Positions 1-8,053 are shown, numbered from the stretch's first letter. The stretch is DNA of 34,311 bases from Candidatus Competibacter sp. (GCA_029624815.1 JARSSH010000008.1:1-34311), one strand, 5' to 3'. The notes: generated by a model from the sequence alone, not told the origin. Numbers and translations: made by a program.

Positions 1-45
1 AACCAGAATGATATCAATCATAAAAAAAGTAAAAACTAATTTAAT

Positions 46-261
46 TTAAAGTATATAAGTTGAGTAGTTATCTTCGATATAGCTGATATGCACTCGACCC
101 AAGCTATCTATAGCTATAGAATTTTGTAAACCCACATTCCCCCAATGTTCAACGGATTGAATATTCCAACTACTAGCGAAAACAGGTATAAACGCAGCCC
201 CAGATAACGTCATCATACTAACCAAAATGAATGCGTATTTATTTTTACGATACTTATACAT
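46..261 (-). CDS. Short exported protein, probably the truncated N-terminus of a repeat protein
   Basis: The 71-residue product has a basic N-terminus (MYKYRKNK) and a hydrophobic stretch ending near VFAS, which fits a Sec signal peptide. The mature part contains NSIAIDSLGRVHISYIED, which resembles one unit of the SIAxDSxGxxHISYYD repeats of secreted propeller-like proteins. Such proteins normally carry many units, but here the frame stops after one. It is therefore probably a truncated or decayed gene, although a genuine short protein cannot be excluded. The ATG at 261 is preceded by GGAG at a usable distance. About 100 bases upstream lies a probable c-di-GMP riboswitch with a terminator, so expression was probably tied to c-di-GMP. 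Base composition is AT-rich compared with the hydrogenase operon that follows. Confidence 0.5.
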   Translation of the reverse strand: MYKYRKNKYAFILVSMMTLSGAAFIPVFASSWNIQSVEHWGNVGLQNSIAIDSLGRVHISYIEDNYSTYIL

Positions 262-356
262 TTGGAGTGCTCCTGTCGAGTAATTTCAATAGACCGGTTC
301 CCAAATAAGTTTCATAATTTATTGAATAACATAGTCCCCTTTCAGCGAACTCAAAC

Positions 357-392
357 AAAAAAAGTCGCACCGCCTCATGCGGCCTTGACGAC
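357..392 (-). terminator. Intrinsic terminator of the riboswitch expression platform
   Basis: On the minus strand, GTCG and CCGC pair with GCGG and CGAC around an ATGAG loop, followed by seven T residues (plus-strand A at 357-363). It lies directly 3' of the GEMM-like aptamer and overlaps its alternative pairing partner, as in riboswitches that control transcription termination. Confidence 0.65.
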
Positions 393-397
393 GGTCG

Positions 398-478
398 CCC
401 TCGGCAGTCCGGCTGTCTTGTTCCAAGACCCGCGACTTTCCGCCCCTCCCTCACGGGAAATTTGGTTTTCATGCTTCA
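398..478 (-). ncRNA. Probable cyclic-di-GMP-I (GEMM-I) riboswitch aptamer
   Basis: Read on the minus strand, the segment follows the GEMM-I layout. An AAACCA element is followed by a TCCC-GTGA-GGGA hairpin capped by a GNRA tetraloop. Next comes GGGGCGGAAAGTC, close to the family's GGGACGCAAAGCC, then a second arm GTCTTG-GAA-CAAGAC, then AGCCGGACTGCCGA, close to AGCCGGGTTGCCGA. The GTC/CGG and CCG/GAC flanks can pair to extend the second arm. A terminator follows directly, and AAAGTCGC of the aptamer is exactly complementary to GCGACTTT of the terminator, so alternative folds are plausible. The likely target is the small exported-protein gene at 46-261. Whether the ligand is c-di-GMP or cGAMP was not resolved by eye. 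Confidence 0.7.
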
Positions 479-809
479 ATGGATTGTTATCTATTGGCGG
501 TATTTCATATCAAAAATTTTATTTTGTATCAACTGAGTAACTTAGTCATCTACAAAATTTAATGTTATATCCCTAATATTGAAATATTTGTGTTACAAAA
601 TTATTCCCTGAACGCTACGAGAGTTTTTCTCACAAGCGACCGTCTTACCCCGCCCACACCACCGGCAGTTTCTCTACCGCATGAGAGAAATAAACCGGCA
701 AGCGGTAACCAGGGCGCATCGCTCAAGACTGCTCGAAGCCCTTCCGCATCTTGACGGGTTTATGGATGCGCGACTTGAACCATGGGATGGTCAAAAAAAC
801 CCCTAAAAA
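479..809. other. Intergenic region between divergent transcription units
   Basis: No convincing gene was found. The left part (about 479-610) is AT-rich and probably holds the minus-strand promoter for the riboswitch transcript. The right part becomes GC-rich towards the hydrogenase operon. Open frames here look like chance or shadow frames. Confidence 0.5.
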
Positions 810-823
810 TTGATGATCGTCAA
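810..823. promoter_or_regulatory. Candidate FNR/ANR-type binding site
   Basis: TTGAT-GATC-GTCAA matches the consensus TTGAT-N4-ATCAA at 9 of 10 informative positions. It is centred about 68 bases before the hybO start at 885. With TACAAA (851-856) as a weak -10 element, the box would sit near -41 to -47, the usual place for FNR activation. This fits an anaerobically induced hydrogenase operon. Confidence 0.5.
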
Positions 824-884
824 GCCATCGCGTTTGCTCCCCGCTAACTTTACAAATGGCCAAATTCGCGGGGGAAAACGGGTG

Positions 885-2051
885 ATGAATGTTGTCAGCG
901 AGACCGATTTTGACCATGCCGTCCAGTATCCGGACGGTTACGAAGGCGCGCTCGGCGGGCTGACCCGTCGTCAGTTCCTGACCTACTGCACCGGCGTCGC
1001 CGCGACCTTGGGATTATCGTCGCTCATGGGGCCGCGCATCGCCGCCGCCGCCACCGCCGCGACCCGGCCGCCGGTCATCTGGCTGTCGGCGCAGGAATGC
1101 ACCGGCTGCACCGAATCGCTGCTGCGCGCCTACCATCCGACGCTCGAAACCCTGATCCTCGACATGATCTCGCTGGATTACCACGAGGCGTTGTGCGCGG
1201 GCGCCGGCCATCAGGCCGAGGCGCACAAGGCCAAGTCGATGAAGGAGAACTGGGGCAAGTTCGTGTTGGTGGTGGACGGCTCGATTCCGACCAGGGACGG
1301 CGGCGTCTACTGCATGGTGGCCGGCAAGCCGATCCTGGAAACGGTGCGGGAAACGGCCGAGGGCGCGGCGGCGATTATCGCCATCGGCTCCTGCGCTTCC
1401 TGGGGCGGCATTCCGTCGAGCGATCCCAATCCGACCCAGGCCAAGTCGGTGCATGAAGTACTGCCTGGCAAAACCGTGATCAATATTCCCGGTTGTCCGC
1501 CCAATCCCTACAACTTTTTGTCCACCGTTCTGTATCTGCTGACCTTTGGCAAGCCGCCGGCGCTGGATATCGAAAACCGACCGAAATTCGCCTATGGCCG
1601 GTTGATTCACGAAAACTGCGAACGGCGCCCGCACTTCGACGCGGGACGCTTCGCCCTGGAATACGGTGATTTCGGCCACCGCCAGGGCTGGTGTCTGTAC
1701 AAGCTGGGCTGCAAGGGGCCGGAGACCCACGCCAATTGTCCGGCCATCGGCTTCGGCGATGTCGGCGAAGGCAATTGGCCGGTGGGCATCGGTCATCCCT
1801 GCTTCGGCTGCACCGAGCAAGGGGTGGGGTTCACCAAACCACTCCATGCGCTGGCGAAGGTTAAGACTTTCACGCCGCCGACCGCCTTTCCCGTGGTGAA
1901 CGCGCCCAAAGGCGAGGGCGTTACTCCGGCAGCGGCGGCGGTCGTGGCCGGCGTCGCCGGACTGGCGGTGGGGGCGGGCGCGATGGCCCTGCGCGGCATG
2001 GACAAAAAGGACGAGCCCACGACCTCCGATCACCATACCCCGCGGCAGTAG
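885..2051 (+). CDS. hybO: [NiFe] hydrogenase 2-type small subunit HybO
   Basis: This is the iron-sulfur small subunit of a membrane-associated uptake-type [NiFe] hydrogenase. It passes electrons from the active site through three FeS clusters. A twin-arginine signal (TRRQFL) is followed by a hydrophobic stretch and an Ala-rich cleavage region. The mature part starts RPPVIWLSAQECTGCTES and contains VVDGSIP, GSCASWGG, NIPGCPPNP, CERRPHFDAGRF, CLYKLGCKGPE and HPCFGCTE, all very close to E. coli HybO. The proximal-cluster motif is CTGCTES, without the extra cysteine typical of oxygen-tolerant enzymes. A C-terminal hydrophobic helix (VAGVAGLAVGAGAMAL) anchors it in the membrane. I chose the ATG at 885 (GTG at 882 is an alternative): a G/A-rich ribosome site precedes it, and the longer frame from 810 would run through the FNR-like box. 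First gene of the operon. Confidence 0.96.
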   Translation: MNVVSETDFDHAVQYPDGYEGALGGLTRRQFLTYCTGVAATLGLSSLMGPRIAAAATAATRPPVIWLSAQECTGCTESLLRAYHPTLETLILDMISLDYHEALCAGAGHQAEAHKAKSMKENWGKFVLVVDGSIPTRDGGVYCMVAGKPILETVRETAEGAAAIIAIGSCASWGGIPSSDPNPTQAKSVHEVLPGKTVINIPGCPPNPYNFLSTVLYLLTFGKPPALDIENRPKFAYGRLIHENCERRPHFDAGRFALEYGDFGHRQGWCLYKLGCKGPETHANCPAIGFGDVGEGNWPVGIGHPCFGCTEQGVGFTKPLHALAKVKTFTPPTAFPVVNAPKGEGVTPAAAAVVAGVAGLAVGAGAMALRGMDKKDEPTTSDHHTPRQ

Positions 2052-2062
2052 GAGGGTGCGTC

Positions 2063-3082
2063 ATGGCTATCAACCGTCGTCAGTTTCTGCGGGGCGCCAT
2101 CGGCGCCGTCACCACCACCGCCGCTGTCGCCGCGCCGGTCGCGGGGGCCGCGCCTTTCGACCGGCGCGAGCCGAAGACCCTGCCGCCCAAGGCGGTCGGG
2201 ATGCTGTACGACTCGACCCAGTGCATCGGCTGCAAGGCCTGCGTCGCCGCCTGCAAGGAAGCCAATGGCATGCCGGTCGAACAACCGCAACGCTTGGCCA
2301 ATTGGAACGAAGGAACCTGGGATACCGCCGAAGACATTTCCGGTAAGACGCTGAACGTGATCCGTGTCTACCAGAACGGCGCCATGACCCGTAAGGATCG
2401 CGAGATCGACGGCTACGCCTTCGTCAAGCGCCACTGCTTGCACTGCGTCGATCCGTCCTGCATCTCGGTGTGCCCGGTCAGCGCGATGCAAAAGGATCCG
2501 GTGACCGGCATCGTTACCCACAACCCGGATGCCTGCATCGGCTGCCGCTATTGCGTCTACGGCTGTCCGTTCAACGTACCCCAATATCAATTCGACGAGC
2601 CGCTTGGCCGGATTGCCAAGTGCCAGTTCTGCAACCACTTGCAGAAACAGGGCAAGATCCCGGCCTGCTGCGACGTATGCCCGACCGGCGCCTCGCTGTT
2701 CGGGCTGGTCGAGGATTTACAGAAGGAAGCGGACCAGCGCATGACCCTCAAGCCCGGAGACCTGTACGAGTTCCCGCGCGGCAAGCTGGGCGGCGACCGG
2801 CCCGGCCAGGTGGCGCCGGTCGGCGAGTATCAGCCGCACATCTACGGCGAGACCGAATCCGGCGGCACTCAAGTGCGTTATCTGACCGGCGTGCCCCATG
2901 AAAAATTGGGTCTGCCCAAGCTGCCCGATCACTCCTTCGCCGCTGTTTCCGAAGGGATGCAGCATACGCTCTACAAGGGCATGATCGCGCCGCTGGCCTT
3001 GCTCGGCGGTCTGGTGGTTCTGGCCCGGCGCAGCGCCAAGAGCGATGAAAAACGAGAGAAGGACGAGGAGCGGCCATCATGA
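2063..3082 (+). CDS. hybA: Hydrogenase 2 electron-transfer ferredoxin subunit HybA
   Basis: This periplasmic ferredoxin-like subunit relays electrons between the HybO/HybC pair and the membrane subunit HybB. The N-terminus carries a Tat signal (NRRQFLRG). Four cysteine clusters follow in order: CIGCKACVAACKEANG, CLHCVDPSCISVCP, CIGCRYCVYGCPFNVP and CQFCNHL...CCDVCPTGA, the ligands for four [4Fe-4S] clusters. A hydrophobic segment near the C-terminus (IAPLALLGGLVVLA) and a charged tail match the membrane anchor of E. coli HybA, and the 339-residue length is normal for the family. An AGGAGGG ribosome site lies between the hybO stop and this ATG, and the stop overlaps the hybB start as ATGA. Confidence 0.95.
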   Translation: MAINRRQFLRGAIGAVTTTAAVAAPVAGAAPFDRREPKTLPPKAVGMLYDSTQCIGCKACVAACKEANGMPVEQPQRLANWNEGTWDTAEDISGKTLNVIRVYQNGAMTRKDREIDGYAFVKRHCLHCVDPSCISVCPVSAMQKDPVTGIVTHNPDACIGCRYCVYGCPFNVPQYQFDEPLGRIAKCQFCNHLQKQGKIPACCDVCPTGASLFGLVEDLQKEADQRMTLKPGDLYEFPRGKLGGDRPGQVAPVGEYQPHIYGETESGGTQVRYLTGVPHEKLGLPKLPDHSFAAVSEGMQHTLYKGMIAPLALLGGLVVLARRSAKSDEKREKDEERPS

Positions 3083-4248
3083 CGGCGATCAGCCACCAGC
3101 CGCTCGGCGGCAAAGTCGTCACCAAGCCGTTTCTGATTCTCGGCTTCTTCCTGCTGATCGCGGCCTATTTCATTGTGCGTCGCTTCCTGTTCGGGATGGG
3201 CGATGTTTCGAATATGAGCAACGGTTATCCCATCGGCACCTGGGTGGTGCTGGATGTGGTGATCGGCACGGCCTTCGGCTGCGGCGGTTTCGCCATGGCG
3301 TTGCTGGTCTATATCTTCAATCGCAGGGTGTATCACCCGCTCATGCGGCCCGCCCTGCTCGGCGGGGTGTTCGGCTACACCTTGGCCGGTCTGGCGGTAA
3401 TGATCGATCTGGGTCGCTACTGGAACGCCTTCAACCTGTTGCTGCCCTGGTACGCCCAGCCGAACTCGGTGATTCTGGAGGTGGGGCTGTGCGTCATGGC
3501 CTACATCACCGTCCTGTGGCTGGAATTCTGGCCGGCGTTTCTGGAGCGCATGCCGTCCGAATTCAAGCAACGGTATGGCTTGAACAGGCTCCAGGCTTTC
3601 CTGAAACGGTACATGTACGTCCTGGTGGCGGTCGGGGTGTTGCTGCCGACCATGCACCAGTCCTCGCTGGGCTCGGTGTTGCTGATCATGGGTTCCAAGC
3701 TCTCCCCCCTGTGGTACACCATCTGGCTGCCGCTGCTGTACCTGATATCGGCGCTGGCCATGGGCTACGGGGTAGTGATGCTGGAAGCCACCCTGGTCAA
3801 TCGGGCCTTCAAGACGCCGTCCGAGGCAACGTTGTTCGCGCGACTGGCGCGGGTCGTCGCCGGCCTGCTGACGGGCTACCTGCTGCTGCGCTGGGGCGAT
3901 CTGGCTTATCGCAGCGATCTGGGCCTGGCCTTTGCCGGCGATTGGGATGGCAATCTGTTCCTGATCGAAACCGCGCTGTTTCTCGCGCCCCTCTTCGTGC
4001 TGGTTTCTCACCGTCGGACCAGCCAGCGCTGGCAGTTTCTGGCGGCGGTTTCCCTGCTCGCCGGCGGTTCGTTGTACCGGCTTGACTCCTACCTGATGGC
4101 CGTGCGGCCCGGCAATGGCTGGACCTATTTCCCTTCGGCGCCAGAGCTGATGATCACCATCGGCGTCGTCTGCCTGGAAATCATGCTGTATTTGCTGTTC
4201 ATCAAGACCCTGCCGGTGCTGCACGGCGCCCATCAGGCCCAACCATGA
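3079..4248 (+). CDS. hybB: Hydrogenase 2 integral membrane subunit HybB (NrfD/PsrC family)
   Basis: This is the integral membrane quinone-reactive subunit of the Hyb hydrogenase. In E. coli it couples H2 oxidation to quinone reduction and is thought to help move protons. The 389-residue product is hydrophobic throughout, with about ten predicted transmembrane segments, starting with FLILGFFLLIAAYFIV. Motifs such as GTWVVLDVVIGTAFGCGGFAMA, DLGRYWN and LPTMHQSSLGS are typical of HybB within the NrfD family. No cofactor-binding histidine pattern for a b-type cytochrome was noticed, which fits NrfD proteins. It overlaps hybA by four bases, implying translational coupling, and is followed after 16 bases by hybC. 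In this locus the quinone partner could be rhodoquinone as well as ubiquinone. Confidence 0.94.
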   Translation: MTAISHQPLGGKVVTKPFLILGFFLLIAAYFIVRRFLFGMGDVSNMSNGYPIGTWVVLDVVIGTAFGCGGFAMALLVYIFNRRVYHPLMRPALLGGVFGYTLAGLAVMIDLGRYWNAFNLLLPWYAQPNSVILEVGLCVMAYITVLWLEFWPAFLERMPSEFKQRYGLNRLQAFLKRYMYVLVAVGVLLPTMHQSSLGSVLLIMGSKLSPLWYTIWLPLLYLISALAMGYGVVMLEATLVNRAFKTPSEATLFARLARVVAGLLTGYLLLRWGDLAYRSDLGLAFAGDWDGNLFLIETALFLAPLFVLVSHRRTSQRWQFLAAVSLLAGGSLYRLDSYLMAVRPGNGWTYFPSAPELMITIGVVCLEIMLYLLFIKTLPVLHGAHQAQP

Positions 4249-4264
4249 CGATCGGAGGCTGTCC

Positions 4265-5971
4265 GTGGCCAGAATAACCATTGATCCCATCACCCGCATC
4301 GAGGGTCATCTGCGGATCGACTGCGAGGTCAACAACGGCAAGGTGAGCAACGCCTGGTCGTCGGGGCAGATGTGGCGCGGCATCGAGATCATTCTTCAAG
4401 GCCGTGACCCGCGCGACGCCTGGCTATTCACCCAGCGCATCTGCGGGGTCTGCACCACGGTCCACGCCATCGTATCGGTGCGCGCGGTCGAGAATGCCCT
4501 GAATCTGGACGTACCGCTCAACGCCCAGTACATCCGTAACATGATCGTCGCCGCCCACGGCATTCACGATCACATCGTGCATTTTTATCAACTGGCGGCG
4601 CTCGACTGGGTCGATATCGTTTCGGCCCTGTCAGCCAGCCCCGAGGGCGCGGCCAAGCTGGGGGCCAGCCTGTCGGGCTACCGCCGCAACGGTCTGCCGG
4701 AGATTCGCCAGGTTCAGGAAAAGCTCAAGGCTTTCGTCGGCACCGGCCAGTTGGGGGTGTTCGCCAGCGGCTACTGGGGTCATCCGGCGATGAAGCTGCC
4801 GCCAGAGGTGAACCTGTTGGCGGCGACCCATTACTTGCAGGCGCTGGAATATCAGCGCATCGCCAACCGGATCGTCGCCATCCTGGGTTCGAAGACCCCG
4901 CACATCCAGAACCTCGCCGTCGGTGGGGTAGCCAACGCGATCAATCCCGACAGCCAGTCCACGCTGACCCTGGAGCGGCTGTTCGCCATCAAGGCGGAGA
5001 TCGACAAACTCGGCGAGTTCGTCAATCAGGCGATGATTCCGGACGTGGCGGCGGTGGGCGCGCTGTATGCCGACTGGACCCGCTACGGAGCCGGCGTCAC
5101 CGACTATCTGTCGGTGCCCGACCTGCCGCTGGATACCAAGGGCACTCAGTTCGAACTGCCCGGCGGTTATGTGCCCAAGGGTGATCTATCCCAGTTCAAG
5201 CCGATTGCCAGCTATCGGGACGCCTACTTCCGCGACGGGGTCAAGGAGAGCGTCAAGCATGCCTGGTACCAGTACAAGGGCGGCGCCGAGGCGCGTCATC
5301 CCTACGAGGGTCAGACCCATCCGCACCACACCGACTTCCAGGACGACGGTAAATATTCCTGGGTCAAGGCTCCGACCTTCTACGATCAACGGGTCCAGGT
5401 GGGGCCGCTGGCGAATGTGCTGGCCATGGTGGCCGCCGGTCACGAGCCGACCCAACGCCACCTGAAGCGGGTGCTCGACATCGCCAGCACGGTGGCCGGT
5501 TCGCCGATCCCGGTCGAGGCGCTGCACTCGACCATCGGCCGGATCGCCGCCCGGGCGGTGCGCTGCGCGGTGCTGCTGGAATCGCTGCAAAACCAGTGGC
5601 AACTGCTGATCGACAATATCGCCAAGGGGGATTTCACCACCTTCAACCGGCCGGTGTTTCCCAAGGGCGAGATTCGCGGTTTCGGCTATCACGAAGCCCC
5701 GCGCGGGGTGCTCTCGCATTGGACCGTGATCGAGGACGGCAAGATCAAGAACTATCAGGCCGTGGTGCCCAGCACTTGGAACGCCGGTCCACGCGACGAC
5801 TCCGATGCGTTGGGGCCCTATGAGGCATCACTGATCGATAATCCGGTCGCCGATCCCGAACTGCCGCTGGAGGTGTTGCGCACGGTGCATTCCTTCGATC
5901 CCTGCCTGGCCTGCGCGATCCATCTGACCGATACCCGGCGGCGGTCCACCGTCCAGGTCAAAGCGTTCTAA
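4265..5971 (+). CDS. hybC: [NiFe] hydrogenase 2-type large subunit HybC
   Basis: This catalytic subunit carries the NiFe(CN)2CO centre and splits or forms H2. It begins with GTG after a GGAGG ribosome site, followed by ITIDPITRIEGHLRIDCE, the standard large-subunit start. The N-terminal nickel motif RICGVC gives ligands C60 and C63. The C-terminal motif is DPCLACAIH (C547, C550), followed by a 15-residue tail that the endopeptidase HybD should remove after H553. Internal blocks AAHGIHDHIVHFYQL, GYWGHPAMKLPPEVNL and SHWTVIEDGKIKNYQAVVPSTWN agree closely with E. coli HybC, as does the length of 568 residues. All four nickel-binding cysteines are present, so the enzyme is expected to be active. 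The stop overlaps the hybD start (TAATG). Confidence 0.97.
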   Translation: MARITIDPITRIEGHLRIDCEVNNGKVSNAWSSGQMWRGIEIILQGRDPRDAWLFTQRICGVCTTVHAIVSVRAVENALNLDVPLNAQYIRNMIVAAHGIHDHIVHFYQLAALDWVDIVSALSASPEGAAKLGASLSGYRRNGLPEIRQVQEKLKAFVGTGQLGVFASGYWGHPAMKLPPEVNLLAATHYLQALEYQRIANRIVAILGSKTPHIQNLAVGGVANAINPDSQSTLTLERLFAIKAEIDKLGEFVNQAMIPDVAAVGALYADWTRYGAGVTDYLSVPDLPLDTKGTQFELPGGYVPKGDLSQFKPIASYRDAYFRDGVKESVKHAWYQYKGGAEARHPYEGQTHPHHTDFQDDGKYSWVKAPTFYDQRVQVGPLANVLAMVAAGHEPTQRHLKRVLDIASTVAGSPIPVEALHSTIGRIAARAVRCAVLLESLQNQWQLLIDNIAKGDFTTFNRPVFPKGEIRGFGYHEAPRGVLSHWTVIEDGKIKNYQAVVPSTWNAGPRDDSDALGPYEASLIDNPVADPELPLEVLRTVHSFDPCLACAIHLTDTRRRSTVQVKAF

Positions 5972-6471
5972 TGAGAATCGTGGTTCTGGGCCTCGGCAAC
6001 ATCCTGCTGCGCGACGAGGGGGTCGGCGTCCGGGTGGTCGAGGCGCTGGCCGCGCGCTACCGGCTGCCGGCGGAAGTCGAGGTGGTCGACGGCGGCACCG
6101 TTGGCATGGATTTGTTGGACACCCTGGCCGGCAGCGATCATCTGCTGGTGTGCGATGCGGTGCAAACCGGCGCACCGCCGGGGTCGGTGGTGAAGCTGGC
6201 CGATGCCGAAGTGCCGGCTTTGTTTCAAACTCGCTTTTCCCCGCATCAGTTGGGTTTGGCGGAGGTACTGGCAACCTTGATCCTGATGGAAGAAGCGCCG
6301 GCTGCCCTTACCCTGATTGGCGTGGTGCCGGCCGATCTGGAATTGGGCGTCGAATTGTCGCCCGAGGTGGCGGCGGCGCTGGAACGGGCGGTGGAGTGTT
6401 TGGCGGACGCGCTGCGTGGTCTGGGGTTGCACCCGACGCCACGCCGCGCCACGCCGGTCGCGGCGATCTAG
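5971..6471 (+). CDS. hybD: Hydrogenase maturation endopeptidase HybD
   Basis: This nickel-dependent protease (M52/HybD family) trims the C-terminal tail of HybC once nickel is inserted, letting the protein close round the active site. The N-terminal signature GLGNILLRDEGVGVRVVEAL is typical. The residues that bind nickel in E. coli HybD (E16, D62, H93) are seen here as E16 (RDEG), D62 (VCDAV) and H92 (SPHQ). Length (166 residues) is normal. The start codon overlaps the stop of its substrate gene hybC, as expected for a coupled maturation factor. The last ten or so residues are basic and low in complexity and may be a lineage-specific extension. Confidence 0.95.
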   Translation: MRIVVLGLGNILLRDEGVGVRVVEALAARYRLPAEVEVVDGGTVGMDLLDTLAGSDHLLVCDAVQTGAPPGSVVKLADAEVPALFQTRFSPHQLGLAEVLATLILMEEAPAALTLIGVVPADLELGVELSPEVAAALERAVECLADALRGLGLHPTPRRATPVAAI

Positions 6472-6475
6472 GCCC

Positions 6476-6718
6476 GTGTGCGTCGCCGTCCCGGCCCAGG
6501 TGGTCGAAGTCCGCGACGCCAGCGCGGTGGTGGAGCGCTACGGCGAGCGGCTGGAGGTGAGTTTGTTGCTGCTTCAGGACGAGGTCGCGGTCGGCGATTT
6601 CCTGATCCTGCAAGCGCGGGCCTATGCCGTGGAAAAAATCGCCCCCGAGGAAGCAGCCGAGATTTACCGTCTGTTCGACGAGTTTGTCGGCGCGACCGAC
6701 GACAACGCGACGGCATGA
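6476..6718 (+). CDS. hybG: Hydrogenase assembly chaperone, HypC/HybG family
   Basis: The 80-residue product begins V(M)CVAVPAQVVEV. This matches the family's N-terminal MCxAxPG signature, in which Cys2 binds iron of the Fe(CN)2CO unit and contacts the large subunit or HypD. The start codon is GTG directly followed by TGC for that cysteine, only four bases after the hybD stop. The rest (VERYGERLEVSLLLLQDEVAVGDFLILQARAYAVEKI) keeps the small beta-barrel pattern. Its place after hybD makes it the counterpart of E. coli HybG, though HypC and HybG cannot be told apart by sequence alone. hypA, hypB, hypD, hypE and hypF are not in the window and must lie elsewhere. Confidence 0.88.
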   Translation: MCVAVPAQVVEVRDASAVVERYGERLEVSLLLLQDEVAVGDFLILQARAYAVEKIAPEEAAEIYRLFDEFVGATDDNATA

Positions 6719-6784
6719 GGTCGCGGTCGGCCCGCGCCTTGCCTGAGCTTCGCATCGTCCCACGACGGGGTTGCCCATCCTGAC

Positions 6785-7996
6785 ATGGCCGATGGCGCGA
6801 CTGGTGGAGTCGAAGGCGGCCTGAGTATTCGGGTCACGGTGCAAGACGGCCGCATCGTGGCGGTCGAGCTGAGTTCGACCCGGCCGGTGAAGCTGTGCAC
6901 CCGGCTGGTGGGGTGCGAGGTCGGCGCCGCCATGGCGCTACTGCCCCGGCTGTTCGGCGTATGCCGCGTCGCGCAGGCGGTCGCTGGCCTCGCCGCCGTC
7001 GAAACCGCCCTTGGCATGGTTCCCGCGCCTCCTCAACTGGCCGCCCGCCGTTTCCTGGTGGCCGCCGAATCCCTCGAACAAACCGCTTGGCGTCTGCTGC
7101 TGGATTGGCCGCGCTGCGTCGGTGCAAGCCCCGCTCTCGAACCCCTGAAACGGGTGCGGCAACTCCTGTCTATCCTCCCGCTCAAACTGTTCCCCGACCG
7201 GGCTTGGCATCGCATCGGTGGCGCGCGACTGGCCCCGGCCCGGATGGATCTCGCCACGATGCTCGACCAACTCCAGCTCGCCATCCACCAGGCGGTTTGC
7301 GACGACGCCACCCGGAATGACTGGCCTTTGACCGACCGCCGGAACTTCGAGCGCTGGCTGCGTCGTGCTTCCACGCCGGCGGCGCTGACCCTGCGTTGCC
7401 TGTGCGAGCAGGGTTTGGCGGATTTCGGGCGCGGCACGGTGGAGGCGCTGCCGGCATTCGACCTCGCCGTGCTGGAGCGACGGATGGCGGCGGCCGACGG
7501 TGATGCGTTTTGCGCCCGCCCCGACCTGGATGGCGCGGTCCATGAAACCGGAGCCCTGGCCCGATTGTGGGTGCATCCGCTGATCGCCGATTTGCGCGCC
7601 GACCATGGGAATGGTTTGCTGACGCGCTGGGCGGCGCGGTGGGTGGAACTGGATGGACTGCTGACCGAACTCCGCCGGCAATGGGTACGGCTGGAAGAGC
7701 ATCCTGGATCACCGATGGAGCAGACCGACGCTGGCGTCAGCGCTGGTTTCGGTTTCGTGGAGAGTGCGCGTGGTCGCTTGTGCCACCGGGTAGCGGTGGC
7801 GGTGGGAAAGGTGACCGACTACAAAATCCTCGCGCCGACGGAATGGAACTTTCACCCGGAAGGCCCGCTGGCGCGCGGTCTGGCGGGCGCGCGGGTCGCT
7901 GAAGCCGGCGCGCCGCCGGTCCGCCGCGCCGTTACTCTGCTGGCGACGGTGCTTGATCCCTGCGTCGGTTTTGAGTTGGTCGTTGAGGAATCCTGA
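6785..7996 (+). CDS. hupK: HupK/HoxV-like hydrogenase assembly scaffold (large-subunit relative)
   Basis: The 403-residue protein looks like a reduced and altered hydrogenase large subunit. Near residue 57 it has RLFGVCRVAQAVA where the enzyme has RICGVC, so the first cysteine is replaced by Phe. Near the C-terminus it has LDPCVGFE instead of DPCxxCxxH, so the second cysteine is lost and there is no cleavable tail motif. NYQAVVPSTWN of HybC has a weak counterpart in DYKILAPTEWNFHPEG. HupK/HoxV proteins with such losses are proposed scaffolds that hold the Fe(CN)2CO unit before transfer to the large subunit. It starts 66 bases after hybG and closes the operon. The exact family is inferred from motifs and position, but catalytic activity looks impossible. 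Confidence 0.78.
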   Translation: MADGATGGVEGGLSIRVTVQDGRIVAVELSSTRPVKLCTRLVGCEVGAAMALLPRLFGVCRVAQAVAGLAAVETALGMVPAPPQLAARRFLVAAESLEQTAWRLLLDWPRCVGASPALEPLKRVRQLLSILPLKLFPDRAWHRIGGARLAPARMDLATMLDQLQLAIHQAVCDDATRNDWPLTDRRNFERWLRRASTPAALTLRCLCEQGLADFGRGTVEALPAFDLAVLERRMAAADGDAFCARPDLDGAVHETGALARLWVHPLIADLRADHGNGLLTRWAARWVELDGLLTELRRQWVRLEEHPGSPMEQTDAGVSAGFGFVESARGRLCHRVAVAVGKVTDYKILAPTEWNFHPEGPLARGLAGARVAEAGAPPVRRAVTLLATVLDPCVGFELVVEES

Positions 7997-8024
7997 ACGG
8001 CCAAGTGATAAAGCGCAAAATTTA

Positions 8025-8053
8025 TTGCAGCGCAACATTTGCTTTGTTAGAAT
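8025..8053 (+). promoter_or_regulatory. Candidate sigma70 promoter
   Basis: TTGCAG and TAGAAT are separated by exactly 17 bases. The -10 box matches the consensus at five of six positions and the -35 box at three. It lies 30 bases after the hupK stop and would start a transcript reading through the leader and the small membrane-protein gene to the terminator at 8566-8610. Confidence 0.4.

Noticed and set aside
810-884. N-terminal extension of hybO from the ATG at 810
   Set aside because: The extension overlaps the FNR-like site and a likely -10 region and has no counterpart before the Tat signal in the family.
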